Assembly: GCF_000169455.1 (NCBI RefSeq)
Contig: NZ_AAYC01000001.1
Span: 272,001-336,000 of the forward strand
Origin: Roseobacter sp. SK209-2-6
Lineage (GTDB): Bacteria; Pseudomonadota; Alphaproteobacteria; Rhodobacterales; Rhodobacteraceae
Direction of reading: 5' to 3'
Length of the DNA: 64,000 bases
Position numbers and translations under genes: made by a program. The notes below the pieces were generated by a model. That model had not been told where the DNA came from. It worked only from the letters and a program-made list of their open reading frames with translations, and searched no databases. How positions within the stretch are numbered: the stretch's first letter is position 1; every line of letters starts with the position of its first letter. Positions 41,449-53,300 of this stretch are shown here, piece by piece.

Positions 41449-42737
41449 TGGTTCAAATCACCGCATTGCGCATTCACGATCTGCGCTTTCCAACCTCAGC
41501 ATCCTTGGATGGCTCTGATGCGATGAACCCTGATCCGGACTACTCTGCCGCTTACGTGGTGTTGGAAACGGATGGGGATCATGAAGGCCACGGGCTGACC
41601 TTCACCATTGGGCGCGGCAATGAGATCTGTGTCGCGGCCATACGGGCGATGCAGCACCTGTTGATTGACGTGGAGCTTGACTGGATCCGCGAAGATATGG
41701 GCCGGTTTTGGCGCCATGTCACAGGCGATAGTCAGCTGCGGTGGATCGGACCGGACAAGGGAGCCATCCACCTAGCCACAGGCGCGGTGATCAACGCTGT
41801 CTGGGACTTGCTCGCCAAAGAAGCGGGTAAACCTGTCTGGCAGTTGGTTGGCGAAATGACTCCGGAAGAGATCGTCTCATTGGTGGATTTCCGCTACATG
41901 AGTGATGTGCTCACGCGCGACGAAGCCCTGGAACTCTTGCGGAAGGCAGAACCCGGCAAAGCCGATCGCATCGCCAAGTTGAAGGCCGAAGGCTACCCCT
42001 GCTACACCACCTCGGCCGGATGGCTGGGCTATCCGGATGACAAACTGCGCCGTCTGTGCCGCGAGGCGAGAGAGGCCGGGTTCACCCATACCAAGTTCAA
42101 AGTGGGTCGTGATCTGCAGGATGACATTCGCCGCCTGACCATTGCCCGCGAAGAGCTGGGTGATGAGATGAACATCATGATCGACGCAAATCAGGTATGG
42201 GACGTGGATCAGGCCATAGAATGGGTCAAAGCGCTGGGCTTTGCCAAGCCGCTGTTCATCGAAGAGCCAACAAGCCCGGATGATGTTCTGGGCCATCGAA
42301 AAATCCGCGACGGCGTGGCGCCGATCAAGGTTGCCACAGGTGAGATGTGCCAGAATCGTATCCTGTTCAAACAGTTCATTGCCCATGGGGCGATTGACTT
42401 TGTGCAAATTGACAGCTGCCGCCTTGGAGGTCTCAATGAGGTGCTGGCGGTGCAGCTGATGGCGGCCAAATATGGTCTTCCGGTCTGGCCTCATGCCGGG
42501 GGTGTCGGGCTATGCGAATATGTGCAGCATCTCTCAATGATCGATTACATCGCAATCACCGGTGAAAAAGACGACAAGCGCATTGAGTATGTCGACCACC
42601 TGCATGAGCATTTTGTGGATCCTTGTGTGGTTAAAAATGGGGCCTATCAGGCGCCAAGCCAACCGGGTTTCTCAATCGAGATGAAACCGGAGTCTATTGC
42701 GACCTATCGTTTCCAACCCGCGCTGGCAGCAGAGTAA
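41448..42737 (+). CDS. fucD: L-fuconate dehydratase (enolase superfamily)
   Basis: A 429-residue protein of the length usual for FucD. Conserved parts: LRFPTSASLDGSDAMNPDPDYSAAYVVLETD at the start, TIGRGNEICVAAI, FKVGR (Lys base), IMIDANQVWDV, FIEEPTSPDD, VATGEMCQNR, DSCRLGGLNE and PVWPHAGGVGLCEYVQHLSM. FucD removes water from L-fuconate to give 2-keto-3-deoxy-L-fuconate. Subfamily members also accept a few other acid sugars. Coupled with the FAH gene by TGATG. Confidence 0.93.
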   Translation: MVQITALRIHDLRFPTSASLDGSDAMNPDPDYSAAYVVLETDGDHEGHGLTFTIGRGNEICVAAIRAMQHLLIDVELDWIREDMGRFWRHVTGDSQLRWIGPDKGAIHLATGAVINAVWDLLAKEAGKPVWQLVGEMTPEEIVSLVDFRYMSDVLTRDEALELLRKAEPGKADRIAKLKAEGYPCYTTSAGWLGYPDDKLRRLCREAREAGFTHTKFKVGRDLQDDIRRLTIAREELGDEMNIMIDANQVWDVDQAIEWVKALGFAKPLFIEEPTSPDDVLGHRKIRDGVAPIKVATGEMCQNRILFKQFIAHGAIDFVQIDSCRLGGLNEVLAVQLMAAKYGLPVWPHAGGVGLCEYVQHLSMIDYIAITGEKDDKRIEYVDHLHEHFVDPCVVKNGAYQAPSQPGFSIEMKPESIATYRFQPALAAE

Positions 42738-42829
42738 ACCTGTACCTCCAAAAAAATTCTACGGGTGTGGTCCCTGCGAGAAACAAACGATCAAGCCTAG
42801 CCTATCTAGCCTAACCCAAAGGGTGCCTT

Positions 42830-43798
42830 ATGAAGACCAACCGCATCGGCAATACCGACGTGATCGTGACCGAAGTCTCCTTTGGGTGTGCCAGTATTGG
42901 CAATCTCTATCACGCGGTCTCTGATGCCCAGGCGTATGATGTTATCGAAACCGCCTGGCGAGCCGGTATTCGCTATTTTGATACCGCGCCGCATTATGGT
43001 CGGGGCCTGTCCGAGCAACGTTTGGGACAGGTTCTGAAAACCAAGCCACGCGATAGCTTCACCTTGTCCACCAAAGTGGGCCGCCTGTTGTCGCCGGGGC
43101 AGGCAATGCCCGAGGCCGACGGCTTTATCGATCCGCTACCCAATGCTGTGCGCTATGACTATTCTGGCGATGGCATCGAGGCATCGCTTGAAACCAGCCT
43201 GCAGCGTCTGGGCACTACCAAGATCGATATCGCCTTTGTGCATGACATTGGCCGATATACCCATGGTTCTGACAATGATGCACATTTGGAGGCGTTTTTA
43301 GGCAGCGGCTACGAGCGCTTGGTGCGATTGAAGGAACAGGGGCGCATCCACGCCTTTGGTCTTGGGGTCAACGAAAATGAGGTGTGCCTGGAGGTTATGC
43401 AGCACGGACCACTGGATGTGATCCTATTGGCGGGCCGATTGACCTTGCTGGATCGCTCAGCGGAAGAGCTGCTGACCCAGCGCTGCCGCGCACAAGGTAC
43501 CAGTCTTATACTCGGCGGGGTCTTGAACTCTGGCATCCTGGCAACGGGACCGGTGGCAGGTGCAACCTATGACTACGCGCCCGCCAGTCCGGAAATCTTG
43601 GCGCAGGTGGCTGAGCTGCAAACAACCGCCGAGGTGCTTGGCCTGCCTCTTGCCACGGCTGCACTGCTCTTTGCCAAGCAGCATGAACTAGCGGCGTCAG
43701 TCTTGATCGGCACCGCCAAGGCGACGACCTTGCGGCGGAACCTTTCAGCAATGCGCACTGAGCTGCCGCGAGGGTTTTCCAGTGCTTTCAAAGTTTGA
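42830..43798 (+). CDS. Aldo/keto reductase, probable L-fucose dehydrogenase
   Basis: A 322-residue protein. GIRYFDTAPHYGRGLSEQRLGQVLK holds the catalytic D and Y; TKVGRLL has the Lys; the VHDIG segment replaces the common LHR/H of the family, and ASVLIGTAKATTLRRNL is the NAD(P)-binding end. It resembles D-threo-aldose/L-fucose 1-dehydrogenases that oxidise L-fucose to L-fuconolactone, the first step of the pathway. The gap of 92 bases from fucD is the longest after the transport genes, yet the same orientation and role suggest cotranscription. Confidence 0.83.
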   Translation: MKTNRIGNTDVIVTEVSFGCASIGNLYHAVSDAQAYDVIETAWRAGIRYFDTAPHYGRGLSEQRLGQVLKTKPRDSFTLSTKVGRLLSPGQAMPEADGFIDPLPNAVRYDYSGDGIEASLETSLQRLGTTKIDIAFVHDIGRYTHGSDNDAHLEAFLGSGYERLVRLKEQGRIHAFGLGVNENEVCLEVMQHGPLDVILLAGRLTLLDRSAEELLTQRCRAQGTSLILGGVLNSGILATGPVAGATYDYAPASPEILAQVAELQTTAEVLGLPLATAALLFAKQHELAASVLIGTAKATTLRRNLSAMRTELPRGFSSAFKV

Positions 43799-43946
43799 AA
43801 AGCAGGCTTGATGAAGCACGATTGTTTGGATGAGGCAAAAACGAGAGAGAGACATCCGCCACAGCGGGCTGGCTTGAGGGCTGGTGTGACAGTAAGCGCT
43901 GATCAGGGTTTTTGAGCAATCAATTTGTAAGAAACTAAAGAAAAGA

Positions 43947-43964
43947 GGCAGAGTATTCTCTGCC
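43947..43964 (+). terminator. Weak terminator candidate at the end of the fucose operon
   Basis: GGCAGAG-TATT-CTCTGCC forms a 7-bp perfect stem, 150 bases after the last catabolic gene, followed by CTTGTTGGTTTGG. The rest of the 305-base gap (43799-44103) holds no gene that I can see. Confidence 0.45.
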
Positions 43965-44103
43965 CTTGTTGGTTTGGTTCTAAGTGCGTGTGGGAATGTA
44001 GCGCCTGTGACGATAGATCGGCCCTGGTGATGAGAGGGAGCGATCTGGCATAGTCGGGCTCGGACGGCTCTAGTAACGTGATTGGTTAAAAGGGATATTT
44101 GCT

Positions 44104-44511
44104 TTGCTCAAGCAGTTTGTAGGTTCCGAATTGAAGAAACAGTTTTCCAATATGGGTATCGAGTATGGCACGGGTGATACGAATATCATTGCAACCATCC
44201 CTCCGATTCATCCGTCCTGGGCGCCTATAGTTCTCCGCGATGATCATGTGGAGGTTACAGTGTTCTACGGGCATTTCACCCACGAGCACTACAAGTATTA
44301 TGGCGAAGACATGCCAGCTGATGCCCGGGCCAAGGCTATCGCAGAAGAGGTGGTTGAGGAGCTGGCTTTGGTGTTTGACGATCAGATAGCCTTCTGGCGG
44401 AAACGCCATTCCAGTGGAATGTTTCCCATCAGCTCGCTGGAGGCGCACAAATTAAGACACCATGGCGACACTGCTAGCGCTACCCTGTGGTCAGGCAGGG
44501 AGTTGTCATAA
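44104..44511 (+). CDS. Conserved hypothetical protein, 135 residues
   Basis: The frame opens with TTG at 44104 (AAAGGGA 10 bases before); an ATG at 44152 would give 119 residues. The protein has LKKQFSNMGIEYGTGDTNIIATIPPIHPSWAPIVLRDDHVEVTVFYGHFTHEHYKYYGEDMPADARAKAIAEEVVEELALVFDDQIAFWRK. The strand-strand-helix pattern is like small hypothetical proteins seen in alphaproteobacteria, with no known function. It lies between the sugar island and rplJ. Confidence 0.6.
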   Translation: MLKQFVGSELKKQFSNMGIEYGTGDTNIIATIPPIHPSWAPIVLRDDHVEVTVFYGHFTHEHYKYYGEDMPADARAKAIAEEVVEELALVFDDQIAFWRKRHSSGMFPISSLEAHKLRHHGDTASATLWSGRELS

Positions 44512-44742
44512 AGCTTTAGCCTTCGGTCAAGCGAGACTCGGCGCCGCTCCTGTGACGCAGTTCCTGGCCTTGATTTGGAAACCCGGCGGTTTTCTGCTAT
44601 GGTCTCCAAAATCCTCTTTGATCGATGGGCTAAGCCCTTGCCAGAGAGCTTAATCCGATCTAAATCACCTGCAGCAGGCCAGCGTGCGATTCGTCGTGCG
44701 CTGTTTTGCGTTTCGTCCAAGATGGTGGGTGACCTGTCGATC

Positions 44743-44887
44743 GGGTCTTAATTTCCCTCCTGAGACGGGAAGACCCAAAAGATCGAGAGTTTTCTACTCT
44801 CGGGCGAATTTGGCTAACCCCGTATATCGGACCTGAACGCCGGGCCCTCGGGTTCGGCAAATATGAGCCGGGATGCGCAAGCATCCC
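44743..44887 (+). promoter_or_regulatory. rplJ leader with stem-loops (candidate L10 autoregulatory leader)
   Basis: Three hairpins precede rplJ: GGGTCTT/AAGACCC (44743-44776), CGAGAG/CTCTCG (44784-44802) and GGGATGC-GCAA-GCATCCC (44870-44887) with a GNRA loop 6 bases before GGAGAGA. In many bacteria the L10-L12 complex binds the rplJ leader and represses rplJL (established). The fit to the consensus is not tested. About 230 further bases upstream hold no gene. Confidence 0.5.
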
Positions 44888-44903
44888 AAATTTGGAGAGA
44901 ACT

Positions 44904-45422
44904 GTGGATAGAGCCCAGAAAGAGAAAGTGGTCGAGGAACTCGGCCAGATCTTCGAAAGCTCTGGCGTTGTGGTCGTAGCCCACTACGTCGGTCTGACAG
45001 TTGCTGAGATGCAAGACCTGCGCGCGCGTGCTCGCGAAGCGGGTGGGTCTGTGCGTGTTGCCAAAAACAGGCTCGCCAAAATCGCCCTCGAGGGTAAGCC
45101 GTGTGAAAGCATGTCTGACCTGCTGACAGGGATGACCGTTCTGACCTATTCCGAGGATCCTGTGGCTGCGGCCAAGGTTGCCGAGGACTTCGCCAAGGAG
45201 AACAAAAAGTTCGAAATCCTTGGCGGTGCAATGGGTGAGAATGCTCTGGACCGTGCTGGCGTTACTGCCGTGTCGAAAATGCCTTCTCGCGACGAGCTTA
45301 TTGCTCAGATCGCAAGCTGCATTGGCGCACCGGCTTCCAACATCGCTGGCGCAATTGGCGCACCTGCAAGCAACATCGCAAGCATCCTTTCGACCATCGA
45401 AGAGAAGGCGGAAGCTGCGTAA
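44904..45422 (+). CDS. rplJ: 50S ribosomal protein L10
   Basis: A 172-residue protein starting with GTG at 44904 (GGAGAGA 4 bases before; [17 protein letters not shown] is the usual alphaproteobacterial start). [41 protein letters not shown] is the rRNA-binding part. The C-terminal helix holding L12 dimers follows [32 protein letters not shown], which contains a doubled GAPASNIA. L10 is the base of the L7/L12 stalk. Confidence 0.97.
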   Translation: MDRAQKEKVVEELGQIFESSGVVVVAHYVGLTVAEMQDLRARAREAGGSVRVAKNRLAKIALEGKPCESMSDLLTGMTVLTYSEDPVAAAKVAEDFAKENKKFEILGGAMGENALDRAGVTAVSKMPSRDELIAQIASCIGAPASNIAGAIGAPASNIASILSTIEEKAEAA

Positions 45423-45503
45423 GCGGTTGGCACTGAATGACTGGCGTGGGGTAAAAACTCACACGTTGGAACACACATACTGAAAACGGAAAGAGCTGAT
45501 AAA

Positions 45504-45878
45504 ATGGCTGATCTGAAAGCACTCGCAGAAAGCATCGTGGGCCTGACCCTGCTGGAAGCACAAGAACTGAAAACCATCCTCAAAGACGAATATGGCATCG
45601 AGCCCGCAGCCGGCGGCGCAGTTGTCATGGCAGCCGGTGGCGACGCCGGTGGCGCAGCTGAGGAAGAAAAAACCGAATTCGACGTCGTTCTGAAGAACGC
45701 CGGCGCTTCCAAAATCAACGTGATCAAAGAAGTTCGCGGCATCACCGGTCTTGGCCTGAAAGAAGCCAAAGAGCTGGTCGAAGCTGGCGGCAAGATCAAA
45801 GAAGGCGTGGACAAAGCCGAAGCAGAAGACGTCAAAGCCAAGCTGGAAGCAGCTGGCGCCGAAGTCGAGCTGGCCTAA
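45504..45878 (+). CDS. rplL: 50S ribosomal protein L7/L12
   Basis: A 124-residue protein. The N-terminal dimer domain is [34 protein letters not shown]; the hinge is alanine- and glycine-rich ([21 protein letters not shown]); the C-terminal factor-binding domain has [24 protein letters not shown]. Spaced 81 bases after rplJ. It recruits translation factors such as EF-G and EF-Tu, which are coded later in the same region. Confidence 0.98.
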   Translation: MADLKALAESIVGLTLLEAQELKTILKDEYGIEPAAGGAVVMAAGGDAGGAAEEEKTEFDVVLKNAGASKINVIKEVRGITGLGLKEAKELVEAGGKIKEGVDKAEAEDVKAKLEAAGAEVELA

Positions 45879-45926
45879 GCCGCTTGTGGAGGCGGCTGCC
45901 CTGGCAGCCACTCCAACAGAATATGA

Positions 45927-45956
45927 GGCTGGATCCGGAGAAATCCGGTTCCAGCC
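45927..45956 (+). other. Long hairpin between rplL and rpoB
   Basis: GGCTGGA-T-CCGGA, loop GAAA, TCCGG-T-TCCAGCC: 12 paired bases with one T-T mismatch. No T-tract follows directly (the T7 run is about 20 bases later). It is placed like the RNase III processing and attenuation region of the E. coli rplL-rpoB spacer, so a similar role is likely. Confidence 0.6.
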
Positions 45957-46139
45957 GAACCTGTCTCAGAGAGGGCCTTTTTTGTTAAGGTTTTTTCTCA
46001 GGCGAGGTTTACTTGGATCGGGAGGCCGCCATTCGGGACGGTGGCCATGAATTGATCCGACCGCGCTGTCTCGTATGGGCAAGCTGCCGGGGCCCGGCGG
46101 CAGTCTTGACCGGTGAGAACTCGAAAGGTGACATCTGAC

Positions 46140-49100
46140 ATGGCTCAAACGTTCCTTGGCCAGAAACGTCTACGTAAATATTACGGCAAAATCCGCGAAG
46201 TGCTGGATATGCCGAACCTCATTGAGGTTCAAAAATCTTCTTATGATCTGTTCCTCCGCTCCGGCGATTCTGTCGAGCCGCTGGACGGTGAAGGCATCAA
46301 AGGTGTCTTCCAGTCGGTTTTCCCGATCAAGGATTTCAACGAAACCTCCGTGCTGGAGTTCGTGAAATACGCCTTTGAAAAACCCAAATACGATGTCGAA
46401 GAGTGCATGCAGCGCGACATGACCTACTCGGCACCGCTGAAGGTCACCCTTCGTCTGATCGTTTTTGATATCGACGAAGACACTGGCGCGAAGTCCGTAA
46501 AAGACATCAAGGAACAGGATGTCTTCATGGGCGATATGCCTTTGATGACCCCGAACGGCACCTTTGTGGTGAACGGCACCGAGCGCGTGATCGTTTCCCA
46601 GATGCACCGTTCCCCCGGCGTGTTCTTCGACCACGACAAAGGCAAGACCCATTCTTCGGGTAAACTTCTGTTCGCCTGCCGCATCATCCCGTACCGCGGC
46701 TCCTGGCTGGACTTTGAGTTTGACGCCAAAGACATCGTCTACGCCCGTATCGACCGTCGCCGTAAGCTGCCTGTGACCACCCTGCTTTATGCTCTGGGGC
46801 TGGACCAGGAAGGCATCATGGATGCCTATTATAACACGGTGAACTTCAAGCTCGAAAAGAGCCGTGGTTGGGTCACACCCTTCTTCCCTGATCGTGTGCG
46901 CGGAACCCGCCCGACCTATGATTTGGTCGATGCCGCAACCGGTGAGATCTTTGCCGAAGCAGGCAAGAAGGTCACGCCCCGTGCGGTGAAGAAAATGATC
47001 GACGAAGGTGCCATCACCGAGCTTCTGGTGCCCTTCGATCATATCGTGGGCAAATATGTCTCCAAGGATATCATCAACGAAGAAAACGGCGCGATCTATG
47101 TCGAAGCTGGTGATGAGCTGACCCTTGAGCACGACAAAGACGGTGAGCTGATCGGCGGTTCGTTGAAGGAACTGATGGATGCGGGCATCACCGAGATCCC
47201 GGTTCTCGACATCGACAACGTCAATGTTGGCCCCTACATGCGCAATACCATGGCGGCTGATAAGAACATGGGTCGCGAAACCGCGCTCATGGATATCTAC
47301 CGTGTCATGCGTCCGGGTGAGCCACCCACCGTAGAAGCGGCGTCTTCACTGTTCGACACCCTGTTCTTCGACTCTGAGCGCTACGATCTCTCCGCCGTTG
47401 GTCGTGTGAAGATGAACATGCGTTTGGCACTGGATGCAGAAGACACCCAGCGCACCCTGCGCAAGGAAGACATCGTTGCCTGTATCAAGGCACTGGTGGA
47501 ACTGCGTGATGGCAAGGGCGACGTCGACGACATCGACCACCTGGGCAACCGTCGTGTGCGCTCCGTTGGCGAACTGATGGAAAACCAGTACCGCGTTGGT
47601 CTGCTGCGCATGGAGCGCGCGATCAAAGAGCGTATGTCCTCTGTCGAAATCGACACCGTGATGCCGCAGGATCTGATCAACGCAAAACCGGCTGCAGCTG
47701 CCGTGCGTGAGTTCTTCGGCTCCTCGCAGCTCAGCCAGTTCATGGACCAGACCAACCCGCTGTCGGAAGTCACCCACAAACGCCGTCTCTCGGCGCTTGG
47801 GCCCGGCGGTCTGACTCGCGAGCGTGCCGGCTTTGAGGTCCGCGACGTTCACCCGACCCACTATGGCCGGATGTGTCCGATTGAAACGCCGGAAGGCCCG
47901 AACATCGGTCTGATCAACTCGCTGGCGACCTTTGCGCGCGTCAACAAGTATGGCTTCATCGAAACGCCCTACCGTGTGGTGAACGAAGGTCAGGTGACCG
48001 ACGAAGTGCACTACATGTCGGCGACCGAAGAGATGCGCCACACCGTGGCCCAGGCCAACGCCTCTCTGGATGAGAACGGTAAGTTCAAGAACGACCTGGT
48101 CTCGACCCGTCAGTCCGGCGACTACACCCTGGCGCCGAGCGAAAGCGTTGACCTGATCGACGTCAGCCCCAAGCAGTTGGTATCGGTTGCGGCTTCGCTT
48201 ATTCCGTTCCTGGAAAACGACGACGCCAACCGCGCTCTGATGGGTTCGAACATGCAACGTCAGGCGGTTCCGCTTCTGCGCGCCGAGGCACCGCTGGTCG
48301 GTACCGGTATCGAAGAGGTTGTGGCCCGTGACTCTGGTGCTGCGATCATGGCGAAACGCGGCGGCATCATCGACCAGGTCGACGCCCAGCGTATCGTTAT
48401 CCGCGCCACCTCGGATCTGGAACTGGGCGATGCGGGCGTTGACATCTACCGCATGCGCAAATTCCAGCGTTCCAACCAAAACACCTGCATCAACCAGCGT
48501 CCGCTGGTGAAAGTGGGGCAGGAAGTCCGCAAGGGCGAAGTGATTGCCGATGGCCCTTCCACCGATATCGGTGAACTGGCGCTGGGTAAGAACGTCGTCG
48601 TGGCCTTCATGCCCTGGAATGGCTACAACTACGAAGACTCCATCCTGATCTCCGAGCGCATCGCGCGTGACGACGTCTTCACCTCGATCCACATCGAGGA
48701 ATTCGAAGTCGCCGCCCGTGACACCAAGCTTGGGCCGGAAGAAATCACCCGCGACATCCCCAACGTCGGCGAGGAAGCCCTGCGCAACCTCGACGAAGCG
48801 GGCATCGTCTACATTGGTGCTGACGTGGAGCCGGGCGACATTCTGGTCGGTAAGATCACACCAAAGGGCGAAAGCCCGATGACGCCAGAAGAAAAACTGC
48901 TGCGCGCCATCTTTGGTGAGAAAGCTTCGGATGTTCGCGACACCTCGCTGCGCGTGAAGCCGGGTGACTACGGTACAATCGTCGAAGTCCGCGTCTTCAA
49001 CCGCCATGGTGTGGAAAAAGACGAGCGTGCGCTGCAGATCGAGCGTGAAGAAGTCGAACGTCTGGCCCGTGACCGGGACGACGAGCTGACCATTCTGGAC

Positions 49101-50273
49101 CGCAACATCTATGCGCGTCTCAAAGGCATGATCCTGGGTAAAACCGCGGTCAAAGGCCCCAAAGGGGTTCGCTCCGGCGTGGAAATCACCGAGGACCTGC
49201 TGGCATCGCTGAGCCGTGGTCAGTGGTGGATGCTCGCCCTCGAGGATGAGCAGGACGCCCAGGTTGTCGAAGCGCTGAACCAGCAGTACGAAGCGCAGAA
49301 ACGCGCGCTGGATGCCCGCTTTGAGGACAAGGTCGAGAAGGTTCGCCGCGGCGACGATCTGCCCCCGGGTGTGATGAAGATGGTCAAAGTCTTCATCGCG
49401 GTGAAGCGCAAGCTGCAGCCAGGCGACAAGATGGCCGGCCGTCACGGCAACAAAGGTGTTATTTCCAAGGTTGTGCCTATGGAAGACATGCCGTTCCTTG
49501 CCGATGGTACCCCGGTTGACTTCTGTCTGAACCCTCTGGGCGTGCCTTCGCGGATGAACGTTGGTCAGATCCTCGAAACCCACATGGGCTGGGCCGCGCG
49601 CGGTCTGGGTATCCAGGTGGATGACGCTCTGCAGGAATACCGTCGCTCTGGCGATCTCACACCGGTGCGTGATGCGATGCAGCACGCCTATGGCGAGAAC
49701 GTCTACGAGGAAGGCCTAGCGGATATGTCCGAAGAGGACTTGCTGGAAGCGGCGGGCAATGTGACCCGCGGTGTTCCGATTGCAACTCCGGTCTTTGACG
49801 GCGCCAAAGAGGATGATGTGAACAACGCTCTGGTGCGTGCTGGTTTCGACCAGTCTGGTCAGTCGATCCTGTTTGACGGTCGCACCGGTGAGCAGTTTGC
49901 CCGCCCCGTCACCGTTGGCATCAAGTACCTCTTGAAACTGCACCACCTGGTGGATGACAAAATCCACGCGCGTTCGACCGGGCCTTACAGCCTGGTTACC
50001 CAGCAGCCGCTGGGCGGTAAGGCGCAGTTCGGTGGTCAGCGCTTTGGTGAGATGGAAGTCTGGGCTCTGGAAGCTTACGGCGCCGCCTACACCCTGCAGG
50101 AGATGCTCACCGTGAAATCGGATGACGTCGCCGGCCGGACCAAGGTCTATGAGAGCATCGTCAAGGGCGAGGATAACTTCGAGGCGGGCGTACCGGAATC
50201 GTTCAACGTTCTGGTTAAAGAAGTCCGCGGCCTCGGCCTGAATATGGAACTCCTGGATGCGGAAGAAGAGTAA
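46140..50273 (+). CDS. rpoB: RNA polymerase subunit beta
   Basis: A 1377-residue protein. Start at the ATG 46140 (AAGGTGA before it), [18 protein letters not shown]. The rifampicin region [16 protein letters not shown] and [14 protein letters not shown] keeps the wild-type D, H and S residues, so no common resistance change is present. The C-terminus has [38 protein letters not shown] as expected. A long antisense reading frame on the other strand is a coding shadow. Confidence 0.98.
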   Translation: MAQTFLGQKRLRKYYGKIREVLDMPNLIEVQKSSYDLFLRSGDSVEPLDGEGIKGVFQSVFPIKDFNETSVLEFVKYAFEKPKYDVEECMQRDMTYSAPLKVTLRLIVFDIDEDTGAKSVKDIKEQDVFMGDMPLMTPNGTFVVNGTERVIVSQMHRSPGVFFDHDKGKTHSSGKLLFACRIIPYRGSWLDFEFDAKDIVYARIDRRRKLPVTTLLYALGLDQEGIMDAYYNTVNFKLEKSRGWVTPFFPDRVRGTRPTYDLVDAATGEIFAEAGKKVTPRAVKKMIDEGAITELLVPFDHIVGKYVSKDIINEENGAIYVEAGDELTLEHDKDGELIGGSLKELMDAGITEIPVLDIDNVNVGPYMRNTMAADKNMGRETALMDIYRVMRPGEPPTVEAASSLFDTLFFDSERYDLSAVGRVKMNMRLALDAEDTQRTLRKEDIVACIKALVELRDGKGDVDDIDHLGNRRVRSVGELMENQYRVGLLRMERAIKERMSSVEIDTVMPQDLINAKPAAAAVREFFGSSQLSQFMDQTNPLSEVTHKRRLSALGPGGLTRERAGFEVRDVHPTHYGRMCPIETPEGPNIGLINSLATFARVNKYGFIETPYRVVNEGQVTDEVHYMSATEEMRHTVAQANASLDENGKFKNDLVSTRQSGDYTLAPSESVDLIDVSPKQLVSVAASLIPFLENDDANRALMGSNMQRQAVPLLRAEAPLVGTGIEEVVARDSGAAIMAKRGGIIDQVDAQRIVIRATSDLELGDAGVDIYRMRKFQRSNQNTCINQRPLVKVGQEVRKGEVIADGPSTDIGELALGKNVVVAFMPWNGYNYEDSILISERIARDDVFTSIHIEEFEVAARDTKLGPEEITRDIPNVGEEALRNLDEAGIVYIGADVEPGDILVGKITPKGESPMTPEEKLLRAIFGEKASDVRDTSLRVKPGDYGTIVEVRVFNRHGVEKDERALQIEREEVERLARDRDDELTILDRNIYARLKGMILGKTAVKGPKGVRSGVEITEDLLASLSRGQWWMLALEDEQDAQVVEALNQQYEAQKRALDARFEDKVEKVRRGDDLPPGVMKMVKVFIAVKRKLQPGDKMAGRHGNKGVISKVVPMEDMPFLADGTPVDFCLNPLGVPSRMNVGQILETHMGWAARGLGIQVDDALQEYRRSGDLTPVRDAMQHAYGENVYEEGLADMSEEDLLEAAGNVTRGVPIATPVFDGAKEDDVNNALVRAGFDQSGQSILFDGRTGEQFARPVTVGIKYLLKLHHLVDDKIHARSTGPYSLVTQQPLGGKAQFGGQRFGEMEVWALEAYGAAYTLQEMLTVKSDDVAGRTKVYESIVKGEDNFEAGVPESFNVLVKEVRGLGLNMELLDAEEE

Positions 50274-50325
50274 GGGCTCCGGCCCTTACACCACTCTCCC
50301 TTCCGCACGAATTTGAGGTATCAAA

Positions 50326-53300
50326 ATGAACCAGGAAATCACCAATAACCCGTTCAACCCGCTGACGCCGCCAAAAGTCTTTGATGAAATCAAAGTCTCC
50401 CTGGCGTCGCCGGAACGGATCCTGTCTTGGTCCTATGGCGAAATCAAAAAGCCAGAGACCATCAACTACCGGACCTTCAAGCCAGAGCGCGACGGTCTGT
50501 TCTGCGCGCGTATCTTTGGCCCAATCAAAGACTACGAATGTCTGTGTGGCAAATATAAGCGCATGAAATATCGCGGCGTCGTCTGCGAGAAATGCGGCGT
50601 CGAGGTTACCCTGCAGAAAGTGCGCCGCGAGCGCATGGGCCATATCGAACTGGCAGCGCCTGTTGCGCACATCTGGTTCCTGAAGTCGCTTCCGTCCCGG
50701 ATCGGCCTCATGCTGGACATGACCCTGCGCGATCTGGAGCGGGTTCTCTACTTTGAAAACTACGTTGTCATCGAACCGGGTCTGACTGACCTGCAATACG
50801 GCCAGATGATGACCGAAGAAGAGTTCATGGACGCTCAGGACGCCTATGGCATGGATGCTTTCACCGCCAATATCGGCGCTGAAGCAATCCGTGAGATGCT
50901 GTCCCAGATCGACCTGGAGTCCGAAGCCGAGCACCTGCGCGCAGAGCTGGCCGAAGCCACCGGCGAGCTGAAGCCCAAGAAGATCATCAAGCGCCTGAAA
51001 GTGGTTGAGAGCTTCCTGGAATCCGGCAACCGTCCTGAGTGGATGATCATGACCGTTGTTCCGGTCATTCCACCAGAACTGCGCCCGCTGGTTCCACTGG
51101 ATGGCGGTCGTTTCGCGACCTCCGACCTCAACGATCTCTATCGTCGTGTGATCAACCGGAACAACCGTCTGAAGCGCCTCATTGAACTGCGCGCACCTGA
51201 CATCATCGTCCGCAACGAAAAGCGGATGCTGCAGGAATCTGTGGATGCGCTGTTTGACAACGGTCGCCGTGGCCGCGTCATCACCGGTGCCAACAAGCGT
51301 CCGCTGAAGTCGCTCTCTGACATGCTGAAAGGCAAGCAGGGCCGCTTCCGTCAGAACCTTTTGGGTAAGCGCGTCGACTTCTCTGGCCGTTCGGTGATTG
51401 TGACCGGTCCTGAGCTGAAGCTGCATCAATGCGGGCTGCCCAAGAAGATGGCGCTCGAACTCTTCAAGCCCTTCATTTATTCGCGTCTGGAGGCCAAAGG
51501 TCTGTCCTCCACCGTGAAGCAGGCGAAGAAGCTGGTGGAAAAAGAGCGTCCCGAGGTCTGGGATATTCTCGACGAGGTGATCCGCGAACACCCAGTCATG
51601 CTGAACCGTGCGCCAACACTGCACCGTCTTGGCATCCAGGCGTTCGAACCCACGCTGATCGAAGGGAAAGCCATCCAGCTGCACCCGCTGGTCTGCTCGG
51701 CGTTCAACGCGGACTTCGACGGCGACCAGATGGCGGTTCACGTCCCACTGAGCCTCGAAGCCCAGCTGGAAGCGCGCGTGTTGATGATGTCGACCAACAA
51801 CGTTCTGTCGCCCGCAAACGGCGCGCCGATCATCGTTCCTTCGCAGGATATGATCTTGGGTCTCTACTATGTGACTCTGGAACGTGAAGGCATGGTTGGC
51901 GAAGGCAAAGTCTTTGGCACCATCGAAGAAGTACAGCATGCGCTGGACGCTGGTGAGGTGCATCTGCACACCAAGATCACCGCGCGGATCACTCAGATCG
52001 ACGAAGAGGGCAACGAAGTCCTGAAGCGGTTTGAGACCACGCCAGGTCGTGTGCGTCTGGGCGCTTTGCTGCCAAAGAACGCCAAAGCTCCGTTTGAGCT
52101 GGTCAACCGTCTTCTGCGGAAGAAAGAGGTTCAGCAGGTTATCGACACCGTCTACCGTTACTGCGGTCAGAAAGAGTCGGTCATCTTCTGTGACCAGATC
52201 ATGACCATGGGTTTCCGCGAAGCCTTCAAGGCGGGTATCTCCTTTGGTAAGGACGATATGGTGATCCCCGACACCAAGTGGACCATCGTTGATGACACCC
52301 GCGATCAGGTGAAAGACTTTGAACAACAGTACATGGACGGCCTGATCACTCAGGGTGAAAAGTACAACAAAGTTGTCGATGCCTGGTCAAAGTGTAACGA
52401 CAAGGTCACCGAAGCCATGATGACCACCATCTCGGACGATAAGCGCGACGAAAACGGCGCGGTTATGGAGCCGAACTCGGTCTATATGATGGCGCACTCC
52501 GGTGCGCGTGGCTCGGTTACTCAGATGAAACAGCTGGGCGGTATGCGCGGCCTGATGGCCAAGCCGAACGGCGATATCATCGAGACACCGATCATCTCGA
52601 ACTTTAAGGAAGGTCTGACCGTTCTTGAGTACTTCAACTCTACCCACGGTGCCCGTAAGGGTCTGTCGGATACGGCTCTGAAGACTGCGAACTCCGGTTA
52701 CCTGACACGCCGTCTGGTGGACGTTGCTCAGGACTGCATCGTGCGCGATAACGATTGCGGAACCGAGAATTCGATCACTGCGGAAGCCGCAGTGAACGAT
52801 GGTGAAGTGGTTGCCAGCCTTGGGGAACGTATCCTGGGTCGTGTTGTGGCCGAGGATGTGAAGCGCCCAGGTACCGAAGAGATCCTGGCGGTTGCTGGTC
52901 AGCTGATCGATGAGCGTCTTTCCGACACCATCGAAGAGGCTGGTGTTGCTTCCATGCGTATTCGCAGCCCGCTGACCTGTGAGGCCGAAGAGGGCGTCTG
53001 CGCCATGTGCTATGGCCGTGACCTCGCACGCGGTACTAAGGTCAACACCGGTGAGGCCGTCGGTATCATCGCGGCGCAGTCCATTGGTGAACCTGGTACT
53101 CAGCTGACAATGCGGACCTTCCACATTGGTGGTGTTGCCCAGGGTGGACAGCAGTCCTTCCAGGAAGCCAGCCAGGAAGGTAAGATCGTATTCGAGAACG
53201 AGAACACCCTGGAGAACGCCAATGGCGAGATCCTGGTTGTTGGTCGCAACATGAAGCTGATCATCGAAGACGAACACGGTGAGGAACGCGCCAGCCACAA

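Noticed and set aside
45319-45388. Tandem repeat in rplJ as a recent duplication or sequencing artefact
   Set aside because: The two GAPASNIA units differ in codons, the frame is kept, and to my knowledge similar repeats occur in L10 of related bacteria.
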